A stretch of 64,000 nucleotides of DNA from Pseudisothecium myosuroides (Eukaryota; Streptophyta; Bryopsida; Hypnales; Lembophyllaceae): the NCBI GenBank assembly GCA_951799445.1, contig OX637297.1:5394001-5458000 (forward strand), read 5' to 3'. Below are positions 1 to 10,629 of this stretch, piece by piece (within the stretch, counting starts at the first letter, position 1; each line of letters starts with the position of its first letter). The translations under genes and the position numbers were made by a program. A model generated the notes under the pieces. It ran no database searches and was not told where the DNA came from. It worked only from the letters and a program-made list of their open reading frames with translations.

Positions 1-559
1 AAGCTGGTCACTCAGAACTGCGTCCTTCCACTTTTACTACAACGACAGATTAAGACATCCGGAACTGACAGAGATTTGTGCATCTATCTACCAGACTGAT
101 CCTATGGTTGGCAGACCTTCCAATGAGTGGGGATTTTCCGCTGGCGGTCGCTTATCTCTGCTCGGAACCCTCCCTGGATTCCGTAGCTCGTTCCATTCCG
201 GTTAAACCCGGATTTAAGATCCGTTCCTTCTCCCAGTAAAACCTGTTTTAATGGATCGGGAACCTCGGAATCTGATTATCCGGTATTTATCTGTATCCGG
301 ATCCAATTTCCCAGATCTTACGTCAAATTTTGAAATTTTTGACTAACTCCTACCCTATTTCTAAGCTACATCTCTTCCTTATGAGTTTTTGTGCTCCCAC
401 AGCTCCACTTCTCAACATCATCAGTAAGAACTTGAGAAAGTGCTACCTAAAGCTTAGTACCAACACTATCTAGCTTTAGAACCCACTACACAAGCCTTTT
501 ATTTACTTCAATTGTTAAATCTGACAATTCAACAAATGAAGAAAAATCAAGTCACTTTT
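1..559. other. no gene seen; GGATCC/CCGG-flavoured flank
   Basis: I find no convincing coding frame here. Bases 1-330 are rich in GGATCC, CCGG and ATCCGG words on both strands, a texture that returns around 60.0-62.9 kb, so this may be the remnant of the same retroelement-like family. Bases 330-559 are AT-rich and featureless. Confidence 0.4.
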
Positions 560-1145
560 TAAAAATGTTTAAGAGGTAGTGCCCTCCAAATTCCCTCTCG
601 GTGCCGAGAGGGGGTTTGGAGGGCACTACCTCTTAAACATTTTTAAAAAAGTTTTTTCTAAAAAGTTGGAATTTCTCAGATGCTAGATTTTAAAATAAAA
701 AAATGTGCACGAGGTAGTGCCTTTCAAACCCCTCTCGGCACCGAGAGGGAGTTTGGAGGGTACTACCTCTTGCACACTTTTAAAAAAGGTTTCTCTAAAA
801 AGTTGGAATTTTTCAAATGCTAGATTTTAAAATAAAAAAATGTGCATGAGGTAGTGCCTCCCAAACCCCCTCTCGGCACCAAGAGGGGGTTTGGAGGGCA
901 CTACCTCTTGCACATTTTAAAAAAAGTTTTTTCTAAAAAGTTGGAATTTCTCAAATGCTAGATTGAAAATTAAAAGAATGTGCAAGAGGTAGTGCCCTCC
1001 AAACCCCATCTCCGTTTTAAAGTTTGGAGGGCACTTCCTCTTGCACATTCTTAAAAAATGTTTCTCTAAAAAGTTGGAATTTCTAATAAGTTAGAACTTA
1101 AAATATAAATGGGTTTGGAGGGCATTACTTTATGCACAATTATTT
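560..1145. repeat. tandem array of near-perfect hairpins, period about 135 bp
   Basis: Four consecutive units each hold an inverted repeat of about 80 bp: roughly 560-644, 702-783, 838-920 and 977-1052. A half unit follows at 1106-1143. Each left arm reads GAGGTAGTGCCCTCCAAA then CCCTCTCGG and the right arm is its reverse complement, leaving almost no loop. Spacers of about 55 bp contain CTAAAAAGTTGGAATTTCTC. The arms of units 1-3 are nearly perfect; unit 4 has lost the centre. The units could be a multiplied fold-back element or a source of double-stranded RNA. No protein is encoded. Confidence 0.9.
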
Positions 1146-1239
1146 CAAAAAAAAATTCTAAAGCATTTCCAAACTTTAATTTTGAACTAACATAGTTTGA
1201 GCAGATTCATTTCACAATAGTCAAAGTTAAAAGTAAAAT

Positions 1240-3530
1240 GTTGCATGAGGTGATGACCTCATTTCATTAATATGAATATGTCAAGAGGAGACCCACACGA
1301 GGACCCCTCTTGGTATTGAGAGGCCCCTAGGAGGGGTCCTCCTCTTGAGTAGCTCATGCCAAACTTGAATCTGTGCTTAGAAAGGAACATCATTTTTTGA
1401 AAAAAAATATAGTCCCAATATATTTGAATCTCCTTTTCAAAAAACAAGTAAGCATGCCTTGCCAACCTAAATCCCAGTAACTCACAAACTCAAGAAACTA
1501 GAGTGCATCCTGATAAATTTAAAATGGGAAGTGGATGAGCCCAGCCTAACACTAAGTCAAAAAAGGCCAAAAGGTGCCCCCCTCGGGGACCCCTCTCGGT
1601 ACCAAGAGGCCCCCTGGGAGGGTCCTCTTCTTAAGCAATTGTCGCCTTACTAGCAGCTGCCCTCATTAGAACGCATCTTTTTTTGAAAAGAAAATTTGAC
1701 CCCAATATATTTGAATCTCCTTTTCAAGAAACAAGTAAGCCTACCTTGATGACCTAAATTCCAGTAACTCACAAGCTTAAGAAACTAGAGTATATCTTGA
1801 TAATAAGAAAATAGAAAGTAGGTGAGCCTAGCCTAACACTGAGTCAAAAAAGACCAAGAGGTGCCCCCCTCGGGAACCCTTCTCAGTACCGAGAAGCCCC
1901 TTGGGAGGGTCTTCCTCTTGAGTCTTGAACACCTGCCCTCACAACAATGAGTCTTTTTTTGAAAAAAAAAATTGACCACAATATACCTAAATTTCTTTAT
2001 GAGGAGGCAAGAGAGCCGACCCTGCCAAGCTAAATTCCAATCACTCACAAACTCAAGAAACCAAAGTGCATCCTGATAAAGAGAAATGGAAAGTGGGTGA
2101 GCTCAGTCTTACCCTGAGTCAAAAAAAATCCAAGAGGTGCCCCTTTTGGGGACTCTTTTGGGTATCGAGAGGCCCATTGGGGGGACCCTTGTCTTTAGCA
2201 ACTGCCGCCTAACTGGCAGCTATGCTCACAAGAGCGCATCCGTTTTAAAAAAAATTTGACAATGATATCCTCAAATCTTCTTTTCAAGAAATGTAAGGGC
2301 CTACCCTGGCGAGCTAAATCCCAATCTGTCACAAAATAGAGAATCCAGAGTGCATCCTGATCCAAATAAATTAAAAAGTCGGTGAGTCCAGTCTTACCCC
2401 GAGTCAAAAAAATGCCAAGTGGTACCCTCTTGAGAAGAGTGCAATCTCTTTTTAAGAAAATATTTGGAACCAATATCATAGAATTTCTTTTTTAGAGAAC
2501 TAGAAAGCCTAACATGGCAAGTTAAATCTCAATCACTTTCAAACCAAACAAAGCTTGAGTACGTCCTCTTCCAAAAAATGGAAAGTTGGTGAGCTAAAGC
2601 CTATTCCCAAGTCAACAATTAGGGAAGAGGTTCCCCCTCGGATACCCCCTCTCGATATTGAGAGTCCTCCTGGGGGGTCCTTGTCTTGAGCAGCCGCCGC
2701 CTAGTGGTAGTTGCGCTCTTAAGACCTCACTAGTTTTTTTTGGGGTATTTTCCATTCTGATATCTTCAAATCTCCTTTTCAAAATTCTAGAGAGCCTAAC
2801 ATGCCAAGCTAAATTCCGGTCTTTTACCAAACACACATAACCAGAGTTAAAGGTTTTAGGGAAGCCAACTAGCCAAGCCTATTTCCAAATCAAAAAAGTG
2901 ATGCAGGATGGCAACTCCGCTATTAAGTGCTCTTTTTTTTTTTAATAAAAATGATTATACCTGTATCTTTGAATGTTTTTTCATGAAACAAGAAGGCCTA
3001 AAAGCGCAATTCGATTCTTAATTTATCACAAGCTCACAGGCAACAGGAGTCAAGCCTGATGAAAAAAGATGGAGATTAGGTTATAGAGAAGCCTTATTCC
3101 GAATCAAAATTCCAAGGACTAGTCCTTAGACGTGATCTGCGGACCTCCTCAGGCGGAGGCAGTAATTGGAGTTCTTTATTAATTGTCAAAAACGTTTACA
3201 CCCTAAAATCTCAAATGTCCTTCATCGGAATAAAAGAGCCTCACACCGCATCCCAATTCTCAGTCACTCATAAATACGCCAGAACTGGAGCAATGTTTGA
3301 AACCCCATAAAATGGAAAATAGAATCAATCTAGGCCAACTGCCTTGAAAATGTGGTGATCTGAACAAATCTCAACATTGAACATTTCCGTTTACAATCTG
3401 TCTTGCGGACTCAATATTTCTTGAATGAAAATACAAAGGCCTTCCGTCAAAATCCAAATATTCAGACTAGTCGACTATGTTTCAAAATCGTGACCTAGAA
3501 GCCATAAACCTTAAACCACAAACAAGTGAT
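1240..3530. repeat. degenerate satellite-like tandem array, period about 285 bp
   Basis: Related blocks recur near 1301, 1589, 1876, 2151 and 2642, each with a palindromic core close to CCTCTCGGTACCGAGAGG, followed by a conserved tail (TTTGAATCTCCTTTTCAAG, then a TCACAAACTCAAGAAAC-like stretch, then GTGAGCC..AGCCTAACAC). The unit near 2425 has lost its core. More diverged copies of the tail continue to about 3530. Divergence rises toward the right. The short frames found here on both strands follow the repeat and are not genes. Confidence 0.8.
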
Positions 3531-3580
3531 GTACAATTTTCAAATCTAGATTTCTAGATTGTATATTTATACCTCTTCAG

Positions 3581-4516
3581 TTGAAGGCCTTAAATGCAAT
3601 GGAATGGGAAGGACTATCACGCACTCCACTTGATTTTGGTGACATACATCCTCCAAGGTCATCTCTTATTTGTAAAATTTGCAAGAAGCTTCCCTCATGT
3701 ATTGCAAGGTATAGTATAAAGGTCTATTATGTGATTGGGAATGAGTCGCAAACTTGTGCTTTTGTACATCTGGACACTCATGAATACCCTGTGAAAGATG
3801 GGGAACTCCGCGACATGAAAGAGAGAACTCAGACTCTGATTGGTGAACAGATGGAGAGAACACAGAGTGGCATTAACTCTTCAATTGTCATGGAGGCTAC
3901 AAAGGAACTCTTGGGCAAGCTTATTCTACGTCTGGATGGAATGTAGGCCAAGACCCTTGACTTTGATGAACTCGTCCCAGTGCTTCACAAATACAAATAC
4001 TATAGCTCTCCAAGTATTCGAAACAAGGTAACGTCTTTCAAATATTTAGGGAGGTTTGGTGTGATTGACAGTATTATCAAATTGAGGGGGTCAAGCACGT
4101 GGGCATTTGTTCAGGAAAGTAAACTCCCAAGTCAGGGGACAGATATGGACAAAGTTTTTGTTCTTAAAATGTCAGAAGTAGGACTTAAAAGTGGAGTTGA
4201 CCTAAAAAAGCAAATGCAAAAGGGAGGGGACCTTCATAATGCATGGCTAATGTTCAATCATGTCAAACGCGTGAAGGGATGGACAACCATGGCGTGTCAT
4301 GTATATGACTCCATGTATTGTTGTGTAATGACCATCGCTATTTGTGACATGCAATCTAAAGATTGCGCTGCTCAAATTCTTTATTGAAAAAATCTAAACT
4401 CTGTCCTCGACCAACATAGGGTAGGCGAGCCTCAGTTCAAGGGGTTTATGGCAGATAGTGCACAACCAAATTGGAATGCTGTGTGGACCATCTATGGATT
4501 TGGGGATAGTGCCTTA
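3581..4516 (+). pseudogene. MULE-like transposase with SWIM finger, 5' segment (gene split in four)
   Basis: First part of a transposase-like gene continuing at 9744, 10630 and 12040. The frame has a Cys motif (CKICKKLPSC), then HEYPVKDGELRD and IGEQMERT, followed after an in-frame TAG near 3944 and a frame change by LHKYKYYSSPSIRNKVTSF and the core CHVYDSMYCCVMTIAICDMQ. It then reads FMADSAQPNWNAV and IYGFGDSALP. The D..Y...M.IA.CDMQ and F.ADSA..NW patterns are what I associate with MULE-type (RNase H-fold) transposases of early-diverging plants; that assignment is from memory. A TGA near 4384 interrupts it. The solo LTR inserted right after the codons for GDSAL, between 4516 and 9744, with CCTTA duplicated. 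Decayed and not functional. Confidence 0.65.
4512..4516. repeat. 5-bp target site duplication of solo LTR A, left copy
   Basis: CCTTA directly precedes the TGTGAGCTCCC terminus and is repeated at 9744-9748 directly after the ...GCGCCCACA terminus. Removing the LTR and one CCTTA restores the reading frame of the flanking transposase, which independently supports the junctions. Confidence 0.95.
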
Positions 4517-5807
4517 TGTGAGCTCCCAATTTGCCACTTGGGACTCGTAGAATTATTTTTTTTGAAATTTGCAATTTAAAATTGATAAAAGTATAGAAAA
4601 ATCCATAAAAAGAGTGTAGAACCGAAATAGGGTTGTGTCATACCCATTATAGCATTTGGTCTAGATTTGTGTTTTTTACTTAGAATCCCCCAAACCTTGC
4701 CTAAAAATGGTATAAAAATAACGAAGAGGTTAGATTTGGAGGATTCGAGTCACACAGTCCCAAAAGAGCTAAATCCCACCATGAATGTGGCGATTCATGG
4801 CTAGGTCGGTCCGAGGGATCCACAGCGAGGCCACTAGGTCGGGTCCTAGAGTTAGATTTAGAATTCCCCATTAGATCAACGAATTCCCAAAGTCCCGATT
4901 GTTAGCATGCAGGAGCCACTCACGCAAGACCGGGCCCGTGGAGGAATCTACAGCCCAAGGATGGTGTTCTAGGGTGAATCCCATGCCAGGAGTCCAACGG
5001 CGAAATTGGTTCGCCAAGATTCCTCCACCTGCAGAAGTTTCCCGCACCGTCGCTAATTCGAGGAGATGGCCAGTTGTAAATCTCCATTGACCAATCGTGC
5101 CAGGTACGGAAACACACCCGCACGTCTTTCATGCGACTCCCTGAGAGGTCACGTGAAAAATCCCGGCATCTTCCGACTTGCAGAAGAACCTTTTTCCGGG
5201 TGGTCAACCCTCCTAACCTTCAACGGGAATTTCATGGAAATTACCCAGGTTACAATAAAATCTCACTAAAAATTAGACTAGCTTGTTTTATGTTAATAAT
5301 GTGCTCCGTGAAGTTTCACAACATTCCGATAGCGACAAATACCCGAACCGGCGAGATTCCTCGGGATTTAACCACGTGGCGGGGTCCCCGCCACGTTGAC
5401 CGGCATTCCGGGACCATACGATGACGAAACGAAGTCAACCAAAAGCCCTTCCCGACTCTCTCGCACCTACCGGAGACCCTAGGCTATTCACATTTCTCAA
5501 AATAGGAGACCCCCAAGATCTAGGATTTTACCACGATTTGGTTTTTAAACTAAATTAGCCTACGATGGGTTTTTGGCCTCGGTACGGGGGATAAGGGGAT
5601 TTAGGACTAAACACGGCGTTCTGGATCCAACGGCGCAATCCGTTCGGCGATTGGAGCTAATCTCCAAAAGTTAGGATGTTGGTCCAGCATAGATGGTAGA
5701 AGTAGAAATTTAGGATGTAGGATGAAAATCTTTGAGGATGAGGATGAAAATCCCCGTTGATAAGGTTACCTTAGAACTCTAGAGGGAGGGGTGAGCCCTT
5801 GGAAACC

Positions 5808-5815
5808 TATATAAG
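5808..5815 (+). promoter_or_regulatory. TATA box of solo LTR A
   Basis: TATATAAG lies in the context GGAAACCTATATAAGGGCCC, and the same context is kept in copy B (35227). If transcription starts about 25-35 bp downstream, U3 would be about 1.3 kb and R-U5 about 3.9 kb, an unusually long transcribed LTR segment. Confidence 0.7.
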
Positions 5816-6237
5816 GGCCCCATTTCTCTCTCTAGAACACCCCCAATTCTTGTTTTGGGTCCGTGGGTCCAAGTTATTTTGGATATTTTGGCGTTTGAAG
5901 CCAAAAACCTCTACGGTGTTTTCGGAGCACTTTTGGCTCCATTGTTGCTTATTTTCAAGCTTTGAAGGTCCTTGGGGGTCCTTCTACCTTGCTTTGTGTA
6001 CTCTTTTGTGAAGTTTTTTGGTACTTTGTTGTGAGTGGAGAGCCTCTCTCTCCCTCTTGTACGTGTTGTGATCTAACTTGTGAAGTTTAAGAGTCATTTT
6101 TTTTTGTATCTTGCACTAATCCTAAAGTCACCCCCCACCGTACCTTGGCGATGCCGCTTTGGGGGGCCTTTAGCGTGTGAGCTTTGTGTTGCCATGTGGT
6201 CTAACTTGTGTGTTTTCTCTTTGTGTTTTTTCTTACA

Positions 6238-6590
6238 CCCTCTTCTAACCTTCTCCTTGTTGAGTGGACCCCCCTCTGGGACGGCGAAGCTTTGAACCTC
6301 CTTTGTGCATGTTTTCTAAAGTTATCCCAAACCCTCTTCTAATCTTCTCCTTGTTGAGTGGACCCCCCTCCGTAACGGCGAAGCTTTGAACCTCTTTTGT
6401 GCACGCTTTCTAAAGTTATTCCAAACCCTCTTCTAATCTTCTCCTTGTTGAGTGGATCCCCCTCCGGGACGGCGAAGCTTTGAACCTCCTTTGTGCATGT
6501 TTTCTAAAGTTATTCCAAACCCTCTTCTAATCTTCTCCTTGTTGAGTGGACTCCCCTCCGGAACGGCGAAGCTTTGAACTAGTGACGAAG
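6238..6590 (+). repeat. about 94-bp tandem repeat, 4 copies, in LTR A
   Basis: Copies begin near 6238, 6332, 6427 and 6521. Each contains TTCTCCTTGTTGAGTGGA, then CCCCCTCCGGGACGGCGAAG and CTTTGAACCTC. The last copy runs into related CGGCGAAGCTTTG words at 6620-6700. Copy B has a differently sequenced array at the same place. Confidence 0.85.
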
Positions 6591-6835
6591 TTGAAGTCCT
6601 AAGGCGTGTGTTAAAAGTGTAGACGGCGGAGCTTTGAACCCTCAAGGTGCCAAGAAGTCCTAAAGTTGGTGTTAAAACCAATCTAACGGCGAAGCTTTGC
6701 ACCTCCCTCGTGTTTAGTTCCAAAGTCTAGTTTCCAAGACCTTTGTGGAAACCTCCAGAGTTTAGCTTCCAAGATATGTAGGTTCCTTTGCATTTAGTGA
6801 AGTTTAGTTAATTCCAACGTTTTCTTTAGTTTAGT

Positions 6836-7165
6836 TGTTCCCCAAGTGTTTAGTGAGTCTGAGTGTTCCCCAAGTTTTAGTGTGTCTAAGTTGCTCCCCA
6901 AGTGTTTAGTGAGTCTGAGTGTTCCCCAAGTTTTAGTGTGACTAAGTTGTTCCCCAAGTTCTATTTTCCCCAAGTCTTATTTTCCCCAAGTTCTATTTCC
7001 CCAAGTCCTATGTTCCCCAAGTTCTATTTTCCCCAAGTCTTGTTTTCCCCAAGTTCTATTTCCCTCAAGTCCTATTTTCCCCAAGTTTGTTTTCCCCAAG
7101 TTTGTTTTCCCCAAGTTCTATTTTCCCCAAGTTTTATTTTCCCCAAGTTTTCTTTCCCTTAGTTC
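6836..7165 (+). repeat. TTCCCCAAGT minisatellite in LTR A
   Basis: About 18 short units built on CCCCAAGT plus TCTATTTT or TTTAGTG, with periods of about 14-30 bp. The long frame across it (SFPKFYFPQVLF-type repeats) is only the repeat translated. The array is also in copy C near 48740-48920 (complement) and nearly absent in copy B. Confidence 0.85.
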
Positions 7166-7206
7166 ACCAAAAATCCAGTTTGCCCAAAAATCCAGTTTTC
7201 CCTTAG

Positions 7207-7345
7207 TAGTCAAGGTCCAGAGCCAAAACAGACCAGATCAGGTCGAGAACCAAACAGACCAGATCAGTCGAGAACCAAACAGACCAGATCAAGTCGGGAG
7301 CCAGAACAGACCAGATCAAGTCGAGAACCGAACCAGACCAGGTCA
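7207..7345 (+). repeat. GACCAGATCA minisatellite in LTR A
   Basis: Five units of about 28 bp built on CAGACCAGATCA followed by GTCGAGAACC. The complementary array sits in copy C at about 48555-48690. Confidence 0.85.
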
Positions 7346-8379
7346 CATCATCCAAATATCAAAAGAAAACAAATAAATAAATTATTTATTTATTTATTTT
7401 TGAACCCGACCCCCCAGCAGCTAGCCAGCCAGCCGAGAGGCCAGGCTTGGTCCGGCGGCAATTGGGGCCCCAGTTCGGTCCCCATTTTTGAACTCCTTTT
7501 TCTTGATTTTTGGTTTCTCTCACACTAGATAAACAAAACAAAGGAAAATGGGGGGCTGACCTATTGCTAAGTAGGGATTAGGGTCTAAAATCAAAAAGGG
7601 AGAAGGGAGAAAAGAGCGGAGCACCACCGTACCTGCATACAAGGAAGTCTCACCCTCACCAACAACTACAAAACACTCTACACACAATGGAGGAAGGATA
7701 GAGAACAATCGAATGAAATAGGGGAGAGGTGAGAGAGATGATAAATAGTGACCTAGGCTTAGGCTTAGGTAGGATTAGAAAAGGAAATCTTGAGAATTCG
7801 TGGTGACCGTTGGGAGGAGGATTAGGATGACACAAAGGCAAAATTGTGTAAGAGGATAGTTGGCATCTTAAAAACCTCCTTGAAATTGGAGACCATAGTG
7901 TAACACTCATAAAAGCTTAGGTGGAATAGTACTAGTGTAGAAGAAGGGAGGAAGAAAGAAAAAGAAGGAGGAAGGGAAAGAAGGAAGTTAGATTGCAAGG
8001 GTGTAATATTTTCTCAAATTAAGCGGTGAGCTTGGGAAAAATCAAACAAAACAAAGGATTGCTATGGAGCATGAGGATGTCTACGTGGACGTGGACGAAG
8101 TGATTTCCGAAACCGGTAGTGAAGAGGTGAGTTTTTGAAATTAACCCTTGGTATTTTCCCTAACTAGCATTGATTTCCTTAATCAGCCCTAAAAGTGTGA
8201 TTAGCGAGCCGTGATTAGTGCAAATTAGAAGTTTAGATTCAAAAGTCTATAGATTAGTGATAGGGGTTTCCGAAAACATCTTATAATTAAGATTTGGCCG
8301 TAAACTGACCGCGTTAGGCTAAGTTAAGCGGTAGGGGGTAGGACGGAGGAATTTTGAGTAGAAATCATCCAAAAAGAAT

Positions 8380-9400
8380 CATGGACGGACCTTAGGGGTT
8401 TAAATTAGAAAGAGAATTTAGGATTAAAATTAGGGATTAATTAGCGGTTAGAATTAGAATCAATTTACATTTTATTTCTTAAAGTTAAAATTCTAAGGTC
8501 AAAATCTAGAGTTAACTTTGGGAAGTTAAAAAGTAGAATTAATTTGGAAGTTTAACTTAGGGGATTAAAATTTCCAGTGAAACCTTAGGGTAGTTTAGAA
8601 AAGGAAGTTAGGGTTAATTAGGAGTAAAAAATTCCGAGTGGGAAGTAGAAATTAAAAAGTAAAACTTTGGACTAAATTTAGGGGGTAGAAATTACGAATA
8701 GATTTTTAGTTAGAAATAGAGTTAAAATTAGAAGTCAAAACTCAGAGTAAATTGTGGAAGTAAGTTTAGAAGTTAAGCCCTAGAGTTAAAAGTTGGAATT
8801 AAATTTAGGAGGATAACACTTAGAATTAAACTAGGATTAAAACGATAGGATTAAAGTTGGAAGTAGAAAGTCAAAAGTCAAAAGTCAAAAGTTAAGATTA
8901 AATTTAAAGGTTAAACTTTAGAGTCAATTGGGGAGTAAAAAGTTATAGTGAAAGGCTAAAAGTAGAAGCTAAAAGTTAAGAGGTAGAGGTTAAAGTTAGA
9001 GTTAGTTGTTGGAAGTAGAAAAAATCTAGAGTCAAAGTGAAAACATAGAGTCAACCCTAGAGGTTAAAATTTAGAATTAATTCTAGAAGTAAAAACTTAG
9101 AGTTAAAAGTTAAACCATAGAGTTAAAATTCAAGGGTAAATCTTAGAGTTAATTTAGGAGTAAAAACTTAGAGTTAAAAGTTAAAACATAGAGTTAAAAT
9201 TCAAGGGTAAATCTTGGAGTTAATTTAGGAATAGAAACCTAGAGTCAAAAGTCAAAACATCGAGCACAAGTCGGTAGTTAATATTTAAGAATCAAGTTAA
9301 AAAAGTAAAATCTAGAGTTACATTCCGAAGTTGGAACTTTAGAGGTAGTTTTTAAAAGTAGAACTTCTAGGTGAAGTCTTAGAAACCCAAGATAGTCTTA
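8380..9400 (+). repeat. cytosine-poor AGAGTTAAAA-rich low-complexity kilobase in LTR A
   Basis: This stretch is made of recurring TTAGAGTTAAAA, AAAAGTCAAAAGT and TTTAGGAGTAAAA words with only a few C per 60 bases on this strand. Between 9060 and 9250 it becomes a clearer tandem of about 63-77 bp. It is conserved in copy B (37600-38540) and, as complement, in copy C (46430-47500). No coding frame survives. Confidence 0.8.
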
Positions 9401-9743
9401 GGGGTTCATGGAAGGAACATAGGGGTTCCCCTTTTTACGTAGTTAGGGATGTTATAAATGACGCCAACTACTCAGTCGACCCTCGACATAGGATAGATAG
9501 TTAGGGAGTTCGGATTTCACCATCACTCTGAACATCGCAATTAACTTGTGAGTTACTACATGTATTACTAATTATTCGCTGCCATCCACGACACTTAGGA
9601 AACGTTAGCAAAAAAGATCCATTGCTTGGAAGGCACAGTGGACCGCGCTCACATCACCCCCATATATTAAAAAATGTGGATAAAGGCATAGAACCTGGTC
9701 GGTGTTCGCTTTATTACCAAGGGTGGGTAATCTAGCGCCCACA

Positions 9744-10270
9744 CCTTACCAATGGAACACCGTGAAAGAATGTGCCTCTTTCATTAGACACAACTCATGG
9801 AAAAACATACCAAGGCGGAGATTCGCGAGGACTTATAAGATCAACATTGTTTGCTCTATAAGCAGTATAAGAAAACTTTGACTCCTAAAGAGTCTGAGAC
9901 TTGTCACCTAGCCATAAAAGCATAGTGGTTATCATCAAGGGCCATCACGGAATTGGAATTGCATTGATTGGAGTTGTGGCTTTCTTTTTTTCATTTTTGG
10001 TATCGTCAATAGGGCAGATTTATGCAACTTATAAGTCCTTATCCCTCCTGCCTGTCATTTCAAAAAAATCCAAAGTTTTGCTCTGTCAACTTATTTTTCA
10101 GTGTCCTTATTACCATTCTGGTTCTATAACTAGAATTTGTAATGCTCTCCATGCCAGTTGGTTGTACTACATTCCTTTGGATGCCATGAGGGGTGCTTGG
10201 GTGAAAATCCTTTTGAAACTTCTACTATTATTTGGAATACATATGCAAGCTTTGATAGGCAAAAATCTGT
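9744..10270 (+). pseudogene. MULE/SWIM transposase pseudogene, second segment
   Basis: Directly after the LTR the frame resumes with PMEHRERMCLFH, then a TAG where Trp is expected, TQLMEKHTKAEI, a TAA where Gln is expected (DL*DQHCLLYKQYKK), LAIKA then TAG at a Trp position, and WLSSRAITELELH then TGA. WWLSS..ATE and ELWL-type words follow the same family. From about 10020 the frame is scrambled, though NALHASWLYY and PLDAMRGAW remain readable until about 10210. All the stops are one transition away from CAA, CGA or TGG. Confidence 0.6.
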
Positions 10271-10274
10271 GAAT

Positions 10275-10620
10275 TATGCATGGCGTTCATACCTTGGAGA
10301 CCCTTCTTGATATCGAGAGGAGTATTAGGGCAGGCTCCCTCTTGCACCTTCTTCTTTGATTGGGAGGACAATTGTAGTCTGCAATAGGCAATAATGTATG
10401 AGTGATGCATGGGGTTTGTACCTTGAAGAGGCCTCTCGGTATCGAAAGGAGTATGGGTGTGGGCTCTCTCTTGAATTTTTTTAATTTATTTGTAGAATGG
10501 TTATGGTCTGCAATTGGCAAAATTTGCAAGTGATGCATCGCGTTGGTATCTTGAAGGGGCCTCTTGTTACTGAGAAAGGTGCTTATATAGGCTCTCTCTT
10601 GAAACATTTATTTATCTTTT
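10275..10620 (+). repeat. about 130-bp tandem repeat, 3 copies, inserted in the transposase pseudogene
   Basis: Blocks near 10290, 10422 and 10550 each read GTACCTTGAAGAGGCCTCTC-like sequence, then GGTATCGAGAGGAGTAT and GGCTCTCTCTTG, followed by a GCAATAGGCAA / GTGATGCATGG tail. The core CCTCTCGGTATCGAGAGG resembles the palindromic cores of both arrays at 0.56-3.5 kb. It separates two segments of the transposase pseudogene. Confidence 0.8.
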
Positions 10621-10629
10621 AGAAAGTGA

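Larger units (their letters stand above)
4517..9743 (+). mobile_element. solo LTR A, 5,227 bp, giant LTR-retrotransposon family
   Basis: The element starts TGTGAGCTCCC and ends GCGCCCACA, so it has TG...CA ends within a TGTG/CACA inverted pair, and it is flanked by the 5-bp direct repeat CCTTA. No internal direct terminal repeats, gag or pol frames are present, so a solo LTR produced by LTR-LTR recombination is the simplest reading. Two related copies lie at 33935-38957 (plus) and 46088-49582 (minus, truncated). It contains a TATA box at 5808, several minisatellites and a cytosine-poor stretch. At 5.2 kb it is at the upper end of known plant LTR sizes. The alternative is a complete non-autonomous element without LTRs, but the ends and TSD fit an LTR better. 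The orientation given follows the TATA box. Confidence 0.9.

Noticed and set aside
4899..5424. Overlapping frames on both strands, repeated at 34289-34923
   Set aside because: They occur in both LTR copies but differ by substitutions without codon pattern and overlap each other on both strands. They are LTR U3 sequence.
6902..7162. Open frame with SPKFYFPQVLF-type repeats
   Set aside because: It is a translation of the TTCCCCAAGT minisatellite in LTR A.
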